A stretch of 64,000 bases of DNA from an uncultured Alphaproteobacteria bacterium (GCA_949297145.1 CASFQO010000009.1:1-64000), one strand, 5' to 3'. Numbered from the stretch's first letter, positions 46,547 through 56,336 are shown. Notes: generated from the letters alone by a model not told the origin. A program made the numbers and translations.

Positions 46547-47266
46547 ATGATTAAAATACAGAATATCTCCCAAATTTTTGATAAAAAAGTTGCACTTAAC
46601 GATATTTCTTTAGACCTAAAAACTGGTGAAGTTGTGGCTTTGATTGGAGAAAACGGAGCAGGAAAATCTACCCTGATGCGTATTATTTGTGGGTATCTCA
46701 AAGCGACTTCCGGTATGGTGACGATTTTCAATCACGATATTGAAACAGACAGAATCAGCGCATTAAAATATATTGGTTATGTTCCTGAAATTTCTTCTTT
46801 ATATGGAGATATGTTAGTTTTTGATCTTTTAAAATGGATTGCAGGTCTCTGGAATATTCAAGATTTTAATTCGGCCATTTTACAAGCAGCCAAGCAAATG
46901 CAAATTGTGGATGTTTTATCTGATAAAATTGAAACACTCTCTAAGGGATACAAAAAAAGAGTGGAAATTGCTTCGGCCATATTGCATGCCCCTAAAATTC
47001 TTATCCTTGACGAGCCGACTGATGGTTTAGACCCTAACCAAAAATTGCATATCCGGGATTTTATGAAAACGTATGCTAAAGAAAATTTAGTTCTTGTTTC
47101 TACGCACGTTTTAGAAGACGCTAGTGTTGCCAATCGCGTGGTTATGTTGGCTCATGGAAAGCTTATTTGTAATATGCCTATGAAAAATTTTAAAAAGATT
47201 TCGCAATCCGGCAGTCTCAGTGAGGCATTTAGTATATTAACATCCACAGAGAAGGATAAAAAATGA
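46547..47266 (+). CDS. ABC transporter ATP-binding protein, GldA-like
   Basis: A 239-residue ATPase with Walker [12 protein letters not shown] near residue 35, signature LSKGYKKRVEIASAIL, Walker B ILILDEPTDGLDP and H-loop STHVLEDAS. It resembles the ATPase of GldAFG and of other ABC-2 exporters, in which it drives the next-gene permease. ATG at 46547 lies six bases after AAGGG; the ATG at 46541 abuts it. The gene overlaps the permease by four bases (ATGA), implying coupling. First gene of a three-gene unit, divergent from the MCE operon. Confidence 0.85.
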   Translation: MIKIQNISQIFDKKVALNDISLDLKTGEVVALIGENGAGKSTLMRIICGYLKATSGMVTIFNHDIETDRISALKYIGYVPEISSLYGDMLVFDLLKWIAGLWNIQDFNSAILQAAKQMQIVDVLSDKIETLSKGYKKRVEIASAILHAPKILILDEPTDGLDPNQKLHIRDFMKTYAKENLVLVSTHVLEDASVANRVVMLAHGKLICNMPMKNFKKISQSGSLSEAFSILTSTEKDKK

Positions 47267-49629
47267 AACAGTTTTTAGTGCAATTTTCAAAGGAATTTCA
47301 AACACTTTTCTGTAGTGTTAATGCTTATATTATTTTTGCCGCCTACTATATCCTCTCTATGTTTTCGACCTTTTATATCGGGGATTATTTTTTGCGCGAA
47401 TCTGAGATTATGAATGCTTTTTTTGCATTGCAGCCTATTATGCTCTCTTTTATAATCCCTGCTATCACAATGCGTTTATGGGCGGAAGAAAATAAGAGCG
47501 GAACGCTTGAGTTGCTTTTAACGCAGCCTATCAGTTTTACAAAACTTGTTCTGGCTAAATATTGTGTTGCTTTCGGATTTTTTGTTTTATTGGTTCTATC
47601 CTCGCTTTTTTTATTTTGGGCTTCGTTACACTTATCGGTTTTAGATTTTGGATTAACTTATTCCGGTTACTTGGGTTTGATATTATGCGGTGCTTTTTTC
47701 ACCGCTATCGGGTGTTTAATTTCAACACTCTGCAAAAACAATATCCTTAGCTATATCTACACTATCTTTATACTCTTTGTTTTGACTCAATTTGAGTTTA
47801 ATTCTTGCTTTTCGGTACCTCTTGCCAGTTTGAATTTTGAAACGAACTATAATGCTTTTCTCAGTGGTATTCTATCATGGTCTAATCTTATCTATTTTTT
47901 GCTCGGGACTGTTTTATGCCTCTGGTTGAATGTTGTTACTTTGGAATTTCGGCGGACACATTCTCGTTCTGACAGATTTTATTTTAGCAGTTTTATTTTA
48001 TTGAGCTTTATCTTATTTTGTTGCGGCGTTTTGAGCACTAGCTTTATTTTTCAACAATCATATGATATCACTGACGAAAAGAAATTCACTTTGCAGAATG
48101 AGGATAAAGACTTTTTACAAGGCTTGGATAAACGTATTGATATCACATTATACGAATCTAAAAATCAACGGCAAAATGCCAATTCCGGTTACGCCGTATA
48201 TGCGAGTTTTGTTGAAAAAATTTTACATTTGATAGAAAAATATTCTCAAGGTGCAGTTCGCTCCGAAATTGTTTGGGTGGAACCTTTTAGTCAACTCGAG
48301 CAGCGTTTAATTCATGACAATCACATTCCTTTTGAAACAGATAAATTTGAGCAGAAAATTTTTATGGCGGCTGAATTATCCAGTAATGAAGGCGGAAGTT
48401 ATTTTATCAATGCCTTCAGTAATCTTCGGCAAAATTTATTGGAAGCTGACTTGATGCGAGCTCTCAAAATCTTCAATCTGCCTAAACCCAAAGTTGTGGT
48501 TGTAGCAAAAGATGCAGACTTAGATGAGATGCACGCCTTTAAGGGAATTTTGCAAGAATTTTATCAAGTAAAATATGTTGATCTATTCCCTTTCTTTATT
48601 CCTGAAGAATACAAATTTGTTGTTGTTATTAATCCTCAAGGGCTTTCTATGGAAGCAATGCTCGCTATGGAACAATATGTTCTTAATGGCGGAAGTTTGA
48701 TTATTTTTGGTGAGCCCAAACAAATCTCAGAACAAAGTGGGGAGCCTCTGATTAACTTTTTGCAAAATTTTGGCCTTTCTATCGTCCCTTCTGAAATTAT
48801 TACTGATGAAAATAATCCGGACAATCCGGCTATTTTCCCTTCTTCTGTTACTGAGCCTTCTCTTCAAAAAGACATCCGTTCTGTCATTGTTAATGAGGCC
48901 GGACGCCTTAATCTTAAAGAAGGAAAGACTTATCAAACGACACCTATCTTAAAAACGGCAGAACAAATCTCCGGCGCTTTATCTCAGGGAGAATATACTT
49001 CTAATTATCTTAATCTTGCTATAAGCGGGCAGCATATAGAACCTGCTTCCATTAAAGAAGGAAAAGTTTTCTTTTTCTATGATACGGATTTATTAAAAGA
49101 TTATCTTTTTGTTTCTGACGAATCTAAAGGGATGGATTTTTATCAAATTGTACCCACCTCTGATAATATGCTCTTCTTGTTGCGCTTGTTTGATTTTGCG
49201 GCAGGTGCAAATATTGAAAGCTCACTTACTTATAATCATTATGCTCTTAATACCTCCAGTATCGGAAACGCCATTCTTGATTATATCAATCAGTATTATG
49301 CTGCACAAATCAAACAGTTAGAAGAAAATATTCAGCTTTATACCTCGCGCAAAGAGGCATTCTATAATAGCTTAAAGAAACGCGGATTTGCGTCTATTCA
49401 AAACATTGGTGATATCAGCTCTATTGAGCAAAAAATCGATGAAAACCAAAATCAATTATACCGCCTCAAAGCTGAAATTGTTCAATATTACCAATCTGCT
49501 GTTATGATTTTCACGGTTATGATGACGTTTGGGGTATCGCTCTTATTGCTTTGCTTATTTATCCTTTTGAATGTTGTTCTTAAGAGAATCCGTTTAAAAA
49601 ACATCAGGAGAATCGTTGATGCTGCGTAA
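47263..49629 (+). CDS. ABC-2 permease fused to GldG-type auxiliary domain
   Basis: A 788-residue membrane protein. Residues about 1-240 form six membrane helices of the ABC-2/GldF type (MRLWAEENKSGTLELLLTQPISFTKLVLAKY). After another helix (about 245-265) comes a large extracytoplasmic GldG-like domain with YDITDEKKFTLQ and VVVINPQGLSMEAMLAMEQYVLNGGSLIIFG, ending with a C-terminal helix near 745-775. In Bacteroidetes these are two proteins, GldF and GldG. Function in proteobacteria is undefined, perhaps envelope export. Middle gene of the unit. Confidence 0.75.
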   Translation: MKQFLVQFSKEFQTLFCSVNAYIIFAAYYILSMFSTFYIGDYFLRESEIMNAFFALQPIMLSFIIPAITMRLWAEENKSGTLELLLTQPISFTKLVLAKYCVAFGFFVLLVLSSLFLFWASLHLSVLDFGLTYSGYLGLILCGAFFTAIGCLISTLCKNNILSYIYTIFILFVLTQFEFNSCFSVPLASLNFETNYNAFLSGILSWSNLIYFLLGTVLCLWLNVVTLEFRRTHSRSDRFYFSSFILLSFILFCCGVLSTSFIFQQSYDITDEKKFTLQNEDKDFLQGLDKRIDITLYESKNQRQNANSGYAVYASFVEKILHLIEKYSQGAVRSEIVWVEPFSQLEQRLIHDNHIPFETDKFEQKIFMAAELSSNEGGSYFINAFSNLRQNLLEADLMRALKIFNLPKPKVVVVAKDADLDEMHAFKGILQEFYQVKYVDLFPFFIPEEYKFVVVINPQGLSMEAMLAMEQYVLNGGSLIIFGEPKQISEQSGEPLINFLQNFGLSIVPSEIITDENNPDNPAIFPSSVTEPSLQKDIRSVIVNEAGRLNLKEGKTYQTTPILKTAEQISGALSQGEYTSNYLNLAISGQHIEPASIKEGKVFFFYDTDLLKDYLFVSDESKGMDFYQIVPTSDNMLFLLRLFDFAAGANIESSLTYNHYALNTSSIGNAILDYINQYYAAQIKQLEENIQLYTSRKEAFYNSLKKRGFASIQNIGDISSIEQKIDENQNQLYRLKAEIVQYYQSAVMIFTVMMTFGVSLLLLCLFILLNVVLKRIRLKNIRRIVDAA

Positions 49630-50563
49630 ACATATTAAAATTGCTCTGATTTTACTTTTATTTGCTGTGCCTTTTTTGATTTATGGGGTTTATCTCAACA
49701 GTACGCGGGTGCATCTGCTTTCAAGAGGTAACTATTTTTTTGATTTGACCAGAAACCGGGCTGATATTGAACAAATTGCTCTTGTTTTTCCCAATCAAAA
49801 ATCTATTCATATTGAAAAGAAAGATAATTTTTGGAGAATTAAAGAGGCTAACAATTATTACGCAGCTTTCTCTAAAATCAATGCTCTGGTTGCACTAATT
49901 CGCAATACGGTAATTTATCGGACGGATAATTTTCATTCAAAAGAAGAAGCTCTCTTTCAAAATGCTCTCAAAATTATTAGTACTGACGCCAGTGGGAAAA
50001 TTGTGGATGAGGCATCAATTGCGCCCCTCAAGGAGGGAAATAAATATTATTATGCTTTGCGCAATAGCGACGGTTTCATCTATCAGCTTGCCGGTAATTT
50101 TGATTTATCATCCAATGTTATGGACTGGGTGCAGATGCCCTTATTTACCTTTAATATCAATCATGTGAAGCGCATTAAGGCAGATAATTTTGAAGTGTAT
50201 CGTCGCTTTGAAAATGAAAATTTCAAGGATGTCCAAACCTCAACCGAATATACGCATTTGCAAAAATTGCTGGATAATTTCTGGTACTTAACGGCAGATG
50301 AAATTCAACAAATTTCGCAGAGTGATTTAGCGGCTTTTTCCAAAGTCAATCATTTTGATATTACTTTATTTAACGGAATTATTTATCAGATTGACCTCTA
50401 TACTCAAAATCGAGCGTACTGGATTACGGTTAAGCTTAATCGCGAAGGACTTATCAATAAAGCCTCACTGCAACAAATCAAAGAGAACAGTCTGCTTTTT
50501 GATGGATGGATTTTTAAGATTAACCACGATAAAGGAATAAACCTTGCGGAATTTATTTTATAA
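49619..50563 (+). CDS. DUF4340-like membrane-anchored protein
   Basis: A 314-residue protein with an N-terminal membrane anchor (IALILLLFAVPFLIYGVYL) and an extracytoplasmic body with repeated short blocks: RADIEQIALVFPNQKSIHIEKKDNFWRIKEANNYYAAFSKINALVALIRN, then SSNVMDWVQMPLFTFNINHVKRI. This matches DUF4340 proteins that follow GldG-like genes. The ATG at 49619 follows AGGAG by eight bases; the gene overlaps the previous stop. Presumably an accessory subunit of the transporter. A terminator follows. Confidence 0.75.
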   Translation: MLRKHIKIALILLLFAVPFLIYGVYLNSTRVHLLSRGNYFFDLTRNRADIEQIALVFPNQKSIHIEKKDNFWRIKEANNYYAAFSKINALVALIRNTVIYRTDNFHSKEEALFQNALKIISTDASGKIVDEASIAPLKEGNKYYYALRNSDGFIYQLAGNFDLSSNVMDWVQMPLFTFNINHVKRIKADNFEVYRRFENENFKDVQTSTEYTHLQKLLDNFWYLTADEIQQISQSDLAAFSKVNHFDITLFNGIIYQIDLYTQNRAYWITVKLNREGLINKASLQQIKENSLLFDGWIFKINHDKGINLAEFIL

Positions 50564-50582
50564 TTTCTAAAACACGCCTAAA

Positions 50583-50606
50583 AAAACCGGTATAGTTACC
50601 GGTTTT
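50583..50606. terminator. bidirectional terminator between the transporter unit and ettA
   Basis: AAAACCGGTA (50583-50592) pairs perfectly with TACCGGTTTT (50597-50606) around TAGT, with A-rich and T-rich flanks, serving both convergent units. Confidence 0.85.
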
Positions 50607-50613
50607 CTTATTT

Positions 50614-52293
50614 CTATCGTTCCAATTTTTTATATCTGATACGATGTGGATTGCATGCATCTTCACCTAAGCGGCGGATCTTATCCTTTTCGTAATCTTC
50701 AAAATTTCCTTCAAACCACTCTACATGGCCATCATCTTCATAGGCTAAAATATGCGTTGCCAAGCGGTCTAAAAACCATCTGTCGTGTGATGTTACCAAC
50801 ACGCATCCCGGATAGTTCATAATCCCTTCTTCCAGCGAACGCAAGGTATCCACATCCAGATCATTTGTCGGTTCATCCAGTAGAATAACATTTGCGCCTT
50901 TTTTCAGCATTTTTGCCAAATGAACACGGTTTCTTTCACCACCGGATAACTGTCCTATTTTCTTTTGTTGATCAGTTCCCTTAAAATTAAATTGGCCAAC
51001 ATATGCACGAGAAGGCATTTGCTTTTTCCCTAGTTCTATAATATCTAATCCGTCCGAAATTTCTTCCCAAATAGTTTTATTCGGGTCAAGCTCATCACGG
51101 CTTTGGTCTACATAGCCTAAATCTACGGTTTCACCAATAATAATTTCTCCGGAATCCGGTTTTTCTTGTCCGGTTATCATTCTAAACAGTGTGGTTTTTC
51201 CGGCTCCGTTAGGCCCGATGATACCAACAATTGCGCCCTTCGGAATTTTGAAAGATAAGTTGTCTATCAATACTCTATCGCCATATGCTTTAGAGATGTT
51301 TTTGGCCTCTATCACCATATCTCCCAATCTTTCACTCATCGGAATATTGATATATGCTTGGGTAATTTGCTCTTTAGATGTTTCTGCCAATAACTCTTCA
51401 TAAGCATTGATACGAGCTTTTGATTTCGCTTGTCTTGCTTTTGGATTTTTTCTAATCCATTCCAATTCATTTGCCAAAGTCTTTTGGCGTGCACTTTCTT
51501 CTCGAGCCTCTTGCTCTATACGCTTTTGCTTTTGTTCAAGCCAAGATGTATAGTTACCTTCATACGGAATACCTTGTCCGCGGTCTAATTCCAGAATCCA
51601 ACCGGTTACGTTATCTAAGAAATATCTGTCGTGGGTTACCATAACCACGGTTCCTTTATAATCACGTAAATGGTGTTCCAACCATGCAACAGACTCTGCG
51701 TCTAGGTGGTTTGTCGGTTCATCTAAAAGCAGCATATCGGGCTTTGACAGTAATAAGCGGCATAGTGCCACGCGTCTTTTTTCTCCGCCCGATAATTTTG
51801 TTACATCGGCATCTGCCGGCGGGCAACGAAGTGCATCCATGGCGATTTGAACGGTTCTTTCTATATCCCAACCGTTTGCAGCATCTATTTTTTCTTGCAG
51901 AGCGGCCTGCTCTTCTATCAAAGCATTCATTTCATCATCAGTCATAGGTTCGGCAAATTTCATGGATACTTCTTCAAACCGCTTTAACAAGGCTACCGTA
52001 TCCCCTAACCCATCCATAACATTTTCCATAACATTTTTGGATGGATCCAATTTTGGTTCCTGCTCCAAATAGCCTACTTTTACACCGTCTGCAGCCCAGG
52101 CCTCTCCGTTAAATTCTTTATCTACTCCGGCCATAATTTTTAACAATGTAGATTTACCGGCACCGTTAACACCCAATACGCCGATTTTTGCTCCGGGGAA
52201 AAATGATAAACTGATATTTTTGAATAATTCTTTTCCGCCGGGGAATACTTTACTCAAATTTTGCATAACATAAATGTATTGATAAGAGGCCAT
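50614..52293 (-). CDS. ettA: energy-dependent translational throttle protein EttA (ABC-F)
   Basis: A soluble ABC-F ATPase of 559 residues that binds the ribosome E site and gates the first elongation cycle according to the ATP/ADP ratio. Two ATPase cassettes show Walker [10 protein letters not shown] and GPNGAGKTT, signatures [16 protein letters not shown] and [16 protein letters not shown], and Walker [12 protein letters not shown] and [11 protein letters not shown]. Between them is the arm and P-site-interacting linker ([18 protein letters not shown]). No membrane domain, as in all ABC-F. The C-terminus ([14 protein letters not shown]) matches EttA. Confidence 0.93.
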   Translation of the reverse strand: MASYQYIYVMQNLSKVFPGGKELFKNISLSFFPGAKIGVLGVNGAGKSTLLKIMAGVDKEFNGEAWAADGVKVGYLEQEPKLDPSKNVMENVMDGLGDTVALLKRFEEVSMKFAEPMTDDEMNALIEEQAALQEKIDAANGWDIERTVQIAMDALRCPPADADVTKLSGGEKRRVALCRLLLSKPDMLLLDEPTNHLDAESVAWLEHHLRDYKGTVVMVTHDRYFLDNVTGWILELDRGQGIPYEGNYTSWLEQKQKRIEQEAREESARQKTLANELEWIRKNPKARQAKSKARINAYEELLAETSKEQITQAYINIPMSERLGDMVIEAKNISKAYGDRVLIDNLSFKIPKGAIVGIIGPNGAGKTTLFRMITGQEKPDSGEIIIGETVDLGYVDQSRDELDPNKTIWEEISDGLDIIELGKKQMPSRAYVGQFNFKGTDQQKKIGQLSGGERNRVHLAKMLKKGANVILLDEPTNDLDVDTLRSLEEGIMNYPGCVLVTSHDRWFLDRLATHILAYEDDGHVEWFEGNFEDYEKDKIRRLGEDACNPHRIRYKKLER

Positions 52294-52324
52294 TGATTTT
52301 TCCTTTTCATCTTAGATTGTGCTT

Positions 52325-52864
52325 TTAGTACTGACGTAGTTTCATTTCTTCTTGCTTGATTTTTTGGTATATACCTTCTTTCATCGCGCGTTGGCGTTTT
52401 TTTGCCATGACTTTGTCATAATAGGCATTCAATTTACTTCGTTCATCTTCCTGACGATTGTATACCAGGGTTACATCATATTCTTTTCGAGGCTTTAATA
52501 TTTTTCCATCCGGTAATTTGATGGTACCGTTTTTATACAGCGTGGATTTAAATATCTTTTGGTTATTAAACCGCCGATTTACTTCTTCGCATCCCCAATA
52601 GCCATCGCCTCTTTTTTCCATATAGGCGGTTGCCTTAGCTTTGTTATATTCATACATTCCATCGGCTTGTTCTTGGTCACTTCTGGCTTTACTAACCAAA
52701 TAGGCGCGCGCAATTAACTCATACGACGGATAGCGCTCTGCTCCGCAAGCCAACCCCTCTCCGGATACATACCCCAGATTTCTGACATCTTCCAGATAAC
52801 TTGATGAATATGCCGGAAGCGAAAATATACACATTCCCAAGCATATAATGGTTGTAAATTTCAT
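52325..52864 (-). CDS. small secreted protein of unknown function
   Basis: A 179-residue protein with a signal peptide (FTTIICLGMCIFSLPAYS, then SSYLED). The mature part is charged, with two Cys (GLACGAER and GYWGCEEVNRRF) that may form a disulfide, and a Lys/Arg-rich helical C-terminus. No family is recognised. It precedes ettA on the same strand by 31 bases, so it could be cotranscribed. The annotation rests on the intact reading frame, signal peptide and SD. Confidence 0.6.
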   Translation of the reverse strand: MKFTTIICLGMCIFSLPAYSSSYLEDVRNLGYVSGEGLACGAERYPSYELIARAYLVSKARSDQEQADGMYEYNKAKATAYMEKRGDGYWGCEEVNRRFNNQKIFKSTLYKNGTIKLPDGKILKPRKEYDVTLVYNRQEDERSKLNAYYDKVMAKKRQRAMKEGIYQKIKQEEMKLRQY

Positions 52865-52938
52865 CTTCTCTCTTTGCCTATTTTCTTAACTTTCGCTATT
52901 ATAATGGCAAATAAATCTAATTCAAGTGAAAAAATTAT

Positions 52939-52967
52939 TTGACAAATTAAAACATTTATCGTATGTT
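52939..52967 (+). promoter_or_regulatory. sigma70 promoter of rpmJ
   Basis: TTGACA at 52939-52944 and TATGTT at 52962-52967 are 17 bases apart, 33 bases upstream of the rpmJ start. Confidence 0.65.
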
Positions 52968-52999
52968 TCGCTCAAACTTTTGTGTAAGGAATAAGAAAA

Positions 53000-53125
53000 A
53001 TGAAAATATATAGCTCTTTAAAGTCTAAGAAAGACCGTGTTAGAGGTTGTAAGTTGGTTCGTCGTAAAGGTCGTCTTTATGTTATTAACAAAAGAGAACC
53101 TAAATATAAAGCTCGTCAAGGTTAA
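53000..53125 (+). CDS. rpmJ: 50S ribosomal protein L36, zinc-ligand-free type
   Basis: A 41-residue, very basic ribosomal protein. The translated sequence begins [19 protein letters not shown] and ends with [11 protein letters not shown], matching L36 with the VRRKGR.YVINKRE core. The zinc-ribbon ligands (CxxC...C...H) of the classical form are absent apart from one Cys, as in YkgO and in alphaproteobacterial L36 in general. AAGGA lies nine bases before the ATG. It has its own promoter and terminator. Confidence 0.95.
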   Translation: MKIYSSLKSKKDRVRGCKLVRRKGRLYVINKREPKYKARQG

Positions 53126-53146
53126 TTCGGACGTTTATAAAATTAA

Positions 53147-53177
53147 AAATCGGGTTTATATTTACCCGATTTTTTTG
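53147..53177 (+). terminator. Rho-independent terminator of rpmJ
   Basis: AAATCGGGT (53147-53155) pairs with ACCCGATTT (53164-53172), followed by a run of T to about 53176. It faces the acpS end 22 bases further and may act for both strands. Confidence 0.85.
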
Positions 53178-53198
53178 TGCTCTTTACAATTCTTTTTA

Positions 53199-53603
53199 TT
53201 AAAAACTTTCTAATACCGCAACGGCATTAACGTATTCTCTTTCATTTGAAATTGTTAAATGAATTTTTATATCCTGATTTTGAGATACATAATATGCGCG
53301 CGCCAGAGCTTTCCCATATAAATTAACCTGAGGACATCCCAGAGAATCGTGCACTATCTCTACATCCTTTAATGTTATTCCACCGCGAAAACCGCTTCCC
53401 AATGCTTTTGACACCGCTTCTTTGGCTGAAAATCTGGTGGCAACGGCTAGGGTCAGCCCTTTTTCATCTCCATAAACGTTTCTTTGCTCCAGTTCTTTTA
53501 TTTCTCTTTGGGTAAAATATTTTTTTATGAACTTTAATAAAAATATTTCCCCTTTGGAAAAACGAGATACTTGAACAATATCGCAGCCGATCCCCTTTAT
53601 CAT
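53199..53603 (-). CDS. acpS: holo-[acyl-carrier-protein] synthase
   Basis: Transfers phosphopantetheine from CoA to apo-ACP, needed for fatty acid synthesis. The 134 residues have the metal-binding GIGCDIVQVSRF near the start and ATRFSAKEAVSKALGSGF in the middle, the 4'-phosphopantetheinyl transferase signature. The C-terminus (LTISNEREYVNAVAVLE) is typical. It lies five bases after the DUF2062 gene. In most alphaproteobacteria acpS is followed by lepB, rnc and era; here rpmJ lies next on the other strand. Confidence 0.94.
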   Translation of the reverse strand: MIKGIGCDIVQVSRFSKGEIFLLKFIKKYFTQREIKELEQRNVYGDEKGLTLAVATRFSAKEAVSKALGSGFRGGITLKDVEIVHDSLGCPQVNLYGKALARAYYVSQNQDIKIHLTISNEREYVNAVAVLESF

Positions 53604-53608
53604 TTATT

Positions 53609-54118
53609 TTACCCTCTTTTATTTGTTGTTTTCTTTAACAGCACATGTTTTATGGCGTGATAGACTATTTGCCATATTATCACATACAACGGAATGCAAC
53701 CTATCAACATGGGATAGAATACTGGCCAAATATCCACCCAAAACAGACTAAAGTCAAGATTTATCACACAATGGAAAAGCTCCTTAAATAAGCTCTTAAA
53801 GTCAATATCCTGTTCCGGTGCGTCGTGCCCTAATATCATTAGTCCTACATGCAACACAGCGTACCATATAAACGGAAACGTCCACGGATTGCCGGCAATT
53901 GTTCCCAATGCACTTGATATACTGTTTTGTTTGGTAACTTTACTGACGCATAAGCAAAGCAATAAATGGAAGCCGACAAATGGTGTAAAAGACATAGCGA
54001 CACCGGTTGCAAAGCCTTTGGCTATGGCTTCCGGTGTTCCTTTGATTGAAGTTAGTTTTTTTATAATTTTCTGATATAAGTTATGCAGTCCAAGTCCCTC
54101 TTTTTTCTCTCGGGACAT
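53609..54118 (-). CDS. DUF2062 membrane protein
   Basis: A 169-residue protein with about three membrane helices. The DUF2062 pattern is visible in AIAKGFATGVAMSFTPFVGFHLLLC and ALGTIAGNPWTFPFIWYAVLHVG, the conserved GNPWT block. Function unknown. It lies eight bases after rsh and five before acpS, so the three form an operon. The start is preceded by TAGGAGAGGCA. Confidence 0.9.
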   Translation of the reverse strand: MSREKKEGLGLHNLYQKIIKKLTSIKGTPEAIAKGFATGVAMSFTPFVGFHLLLCLCVSKVTKQNSISSALGTIAGNPWTFPFIWYAVLHVGLMILGHDAPEQDIDFKSLFKELFHCVINLDFSLFWVDIWPVFYPMLIGCIPLYVIIWQIVYHAIKHVLLKKTTNKRG

Positions 54119-54126
54119 TGCCTCTC

Positions 54127-56256
54127 CTATACTCTTGAAACGAAACTTACTACTTTTGATGCTTTTAATGCGGCTATAATATCGTTCAAATGATCGGTAT
54201 TTTTAACATCCACATCAATCAGTATCTCAAAATAGCTAATCGTTCTATACACAATATTCAAGTTGGCTATGTTGGCATTTTGTCTGGCTATCAGATTTGA
54301 TAACTCACCTAATGTACCCGGTTCGTTACTTATCATAACTTTTATTCTGGCGGTGTGATTTTCGGTTTGGGCATCTTCACCCCATGAAATATCCAACCAC
54401 CTTTCCGGTTCATCCGCATATTTTTCTAACGCCTTACATGACAGAGAGTGTACTGCAACACCTTTTCCTGTTGTAACAATACCCACAATTCTATCGCCTG
54501 GTATCGGGTGACAGCATCCGGCAAAATGTACAGCCATCCCCGTAATCAAACCTTCTATTTTAAGCGCGTTATTTTTCTTCTTTTTTGCTTTTGTTGATAA
54601 TTTGATAGAATTAACGACCTGGGTAATTTTAGATTGTTTGTAGGCCGGATATACCGTTCTTAACACATCCCAGCCGGTTACCAAGCCTTCACCCACTTTG
54701 GCATACAAATCTTCCATACTCTCGCATTCAAAATGCGGCAAAGTGGCATAAATCGCTTTTTCGTTAAATTCTAAATTCTCTTGTTTAAACAGTTTTTCCA
54801 GAATATCTTTTCCGAGAGACAAAAATTGTTCGCGCTTACATGCACGAACATATCTGCGAATCGCTGCTTTTGCTTTTCCGGTAACGACAAAGCGTTCCCA
54901 TTCTGTGGATGGGTGTTGTGCTTTGGAGGTTAAAACCTCTACTTGGTCGCCATTTTGCAATACGCTTCTTAATGGTTTAATTTCACCGTTAATTTTTGCC
55001 CCGACACATCTATCACCCACGCTTGAGTGAACCGCATAGGCAAAATCTACCGGTGTTGAGCCATACGGCAGACCGATTAAATCTCCTTTTGGTGTAAAGC
55101 AAAATACTTGGTCATTATACATTTCCAATTTGGTATTTTCCAAGAACTCATCTGGATTTTGAGCTTGTTCCAAAATCTCCAATAATTCTCGTATCCAGCG
55201 GAAACTTTTACCTTCAACCTTTTGCCCTTGTTTATAGGCCCAATGTGCGGCCACGCCTTTTTCATTGATTTCGTGCATTTCGTGTGTACGAATCTGAATC
55301 TCAATTCGGGTATTTTCCGGCCCAATAACTCCGGTATGTATTGACTGGTAGCCGTTTGGTTTTGGTGTTGATATATAATCTTTAAAACGGCGCGGTACCA
55401 TATGATATTTACTGTGAATAACCCCTAAAGCCTGATAGCATGATGCAATATCATCCACGCATATACGAAAGGCCATAATATCTGACAATTGTTCAAACGA
55501 TGCATTTTTTAATTGCATCTTGCGCCAAATAGAATACGGAGATTTCTCGCGCCCTGTTACCGTCGCCTTTATGCCGTTTTCTTCCATATCCTTTTCTAAT
55601 TGGCTTATAATCTTTGGAACAAGATTGCTCCCTTGCTCTCTTAAGAAATTTAAACGCGCTACAATAGAATCGTGAGCTTCTTTATGTAATTCTGCAAAAG
55701 CTATTTCTTCTAATTCCGTTTTTATCTCTTGCATACCGATACGTTCAGCCAGCGGCGCATATATATCAAGCGTTTCTTTGGCTATTCTTTTTCTTTTTTC
55801 TTCCGGACAAAAATGTAGCGTCCGAATATTATGCAAACGGTCCGCTAACTTGATAAGTAAAACTCGGATGTCTTCTGACATAGCCAATAGTAATTTACGG
55901 AAATTTTCTGCTTGTTTGCTGGAACCTGATTTTTGTTCTATGATTGCTAATTTGGTAACGCCATCTACAATTGCAGCCACTTGTGGGCCAAATAATTCTT
56001 TTATTTCTTCTAACGTTGTATCCGTATCTTCTACAGTATCGTGCAAAAGCCCAGCTATAATAGAATTACAGTCTAGGCGGAATTTCGTTAAAATACCGGC
56101 TACTTCTATCGGGTGTGAATAATACGGGTCTCCAGATGTTCTCATCTGGGCTCCGTGCTTTTTCATTGCGAAAACGTACGCTCTATTCAGTGCATCCTCA
56201 TCTGCATTCGGATCATACGACTTTACTATATCTACTAATTCATACTGTCTTAACAT
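54127..56256 (-). CDS. rsh: bifunctional (p)ppGpp synthetase/hydrolase, Rsh
   Basis: Makes and degrades (p)ppGpp. The 709 residues show in order: an HD hydrolase domain with intact LLHDTVEDTD near residues 66-80, a synthetase domain with RFKDYISTPKPNGYQSIHT and EIQIRTHEMH, a TGS domain (FCFTPKGDLIGLPYGSTPVDFAYAVHS) and a C-terminal zinc-finger and ACT domain (FAGCCHPIPGD, then EPGTLGELSNLIARQNANIANLNI). The intact HD and synthetase motifs make both activities likely. It has a possible own promoter overlapping the rpoZ terminator. First gene of rsh-DUF2062-acpS. Confidence 0.95.
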   Translation of the reverse strand: MLRQYELVDIVKSYDPNADEDALNRAYVFAMKKHGAQMRTSGDPYYSHPIEVAGILTKFRLDCNSIIAGLLHDTVEDTDTTLEEIKELFGPQVAAIVDGVTKLAIIEQKSGSSKQAENFRKLLLAMSEDIRVLLIKLADRLHNIRTLHFCPEEKRKRIAKETLDIYAPLAERIGMQEIKTELEEIAFAELHKEAHDSIVARLNFLREQGSNLVPKIISQLEKDMEENGIKATVTGREKSPYSIWRKMQLKNASFEQLSDIMAFRICVDDIASCYQALGVIHSKYHMVPRRFKDYISTPKPNGYQSIHTGVIGPENTRIEIQIRTHEMHEINEKGVAAHWAYKQGQKVEGKSFRWIRELLEILEQAQNPDEFLENTKLEMYNDQVFCFTPKGDLIGLPYGSTPVDFAYAVHSSVGDRCVGAKINGEIKPLRSVLQNGDQVEVLTSKAQHPSTEWERFVVTGKAKAAIRRYVRACKREQFLSLGKDILEKLFKQENLEFNEKAIYATLPHFECESMEDLYAKVGEGLVTGWDVLRTVYPAYKQSKITQVVNSIKLSTKAKKKKNNALKIEGLITGMAVHFAGCCHPIPGDRIVGIVTTGKGVAVHSLSCKALEKYADEPERWLDISWGEDAQTENHTARIKVMISNEPGTLGELSNLIARQNANIANLNIVYRTISYFEILIDVDVKNTDHLNDIIAALKASKVVSFVSRV

Positions 56257-56285
56257 GCGACCTCTTTTTTTACCCCCGTTTGTTG

Positions 56286-56313
56286 ATTATAGCGCGTTCA
56301 TAAAAAAAAGCAA
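56286..56313 (-). promoter_or_regulatory. candidate promoter of rsh overlapping the rpoZ terminator
   Basis: On the minus strand TTGCTT (56313-56308) and TATAAT (56291-56286) are 16 bases apart, about 30 bases before the rsh start. The -35 box lies in the last bases of the terminator stem. Confidence 0.45.
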
Positions 56314-56336
56314 GATAAGTTTGCATTATCTTGCTT
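56302..56336 (-). terminator. Rho-independent terminator of rpoZ
   Basis: On the minus strand AAGCAAGATAA and TTATCTTGCTT (plus coordinates 56326-56336 and 56308-56318) form a perfect 11-bp stem, followed by seven or more U. It separates rpoZ from rsh. Confidence 0.85.
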
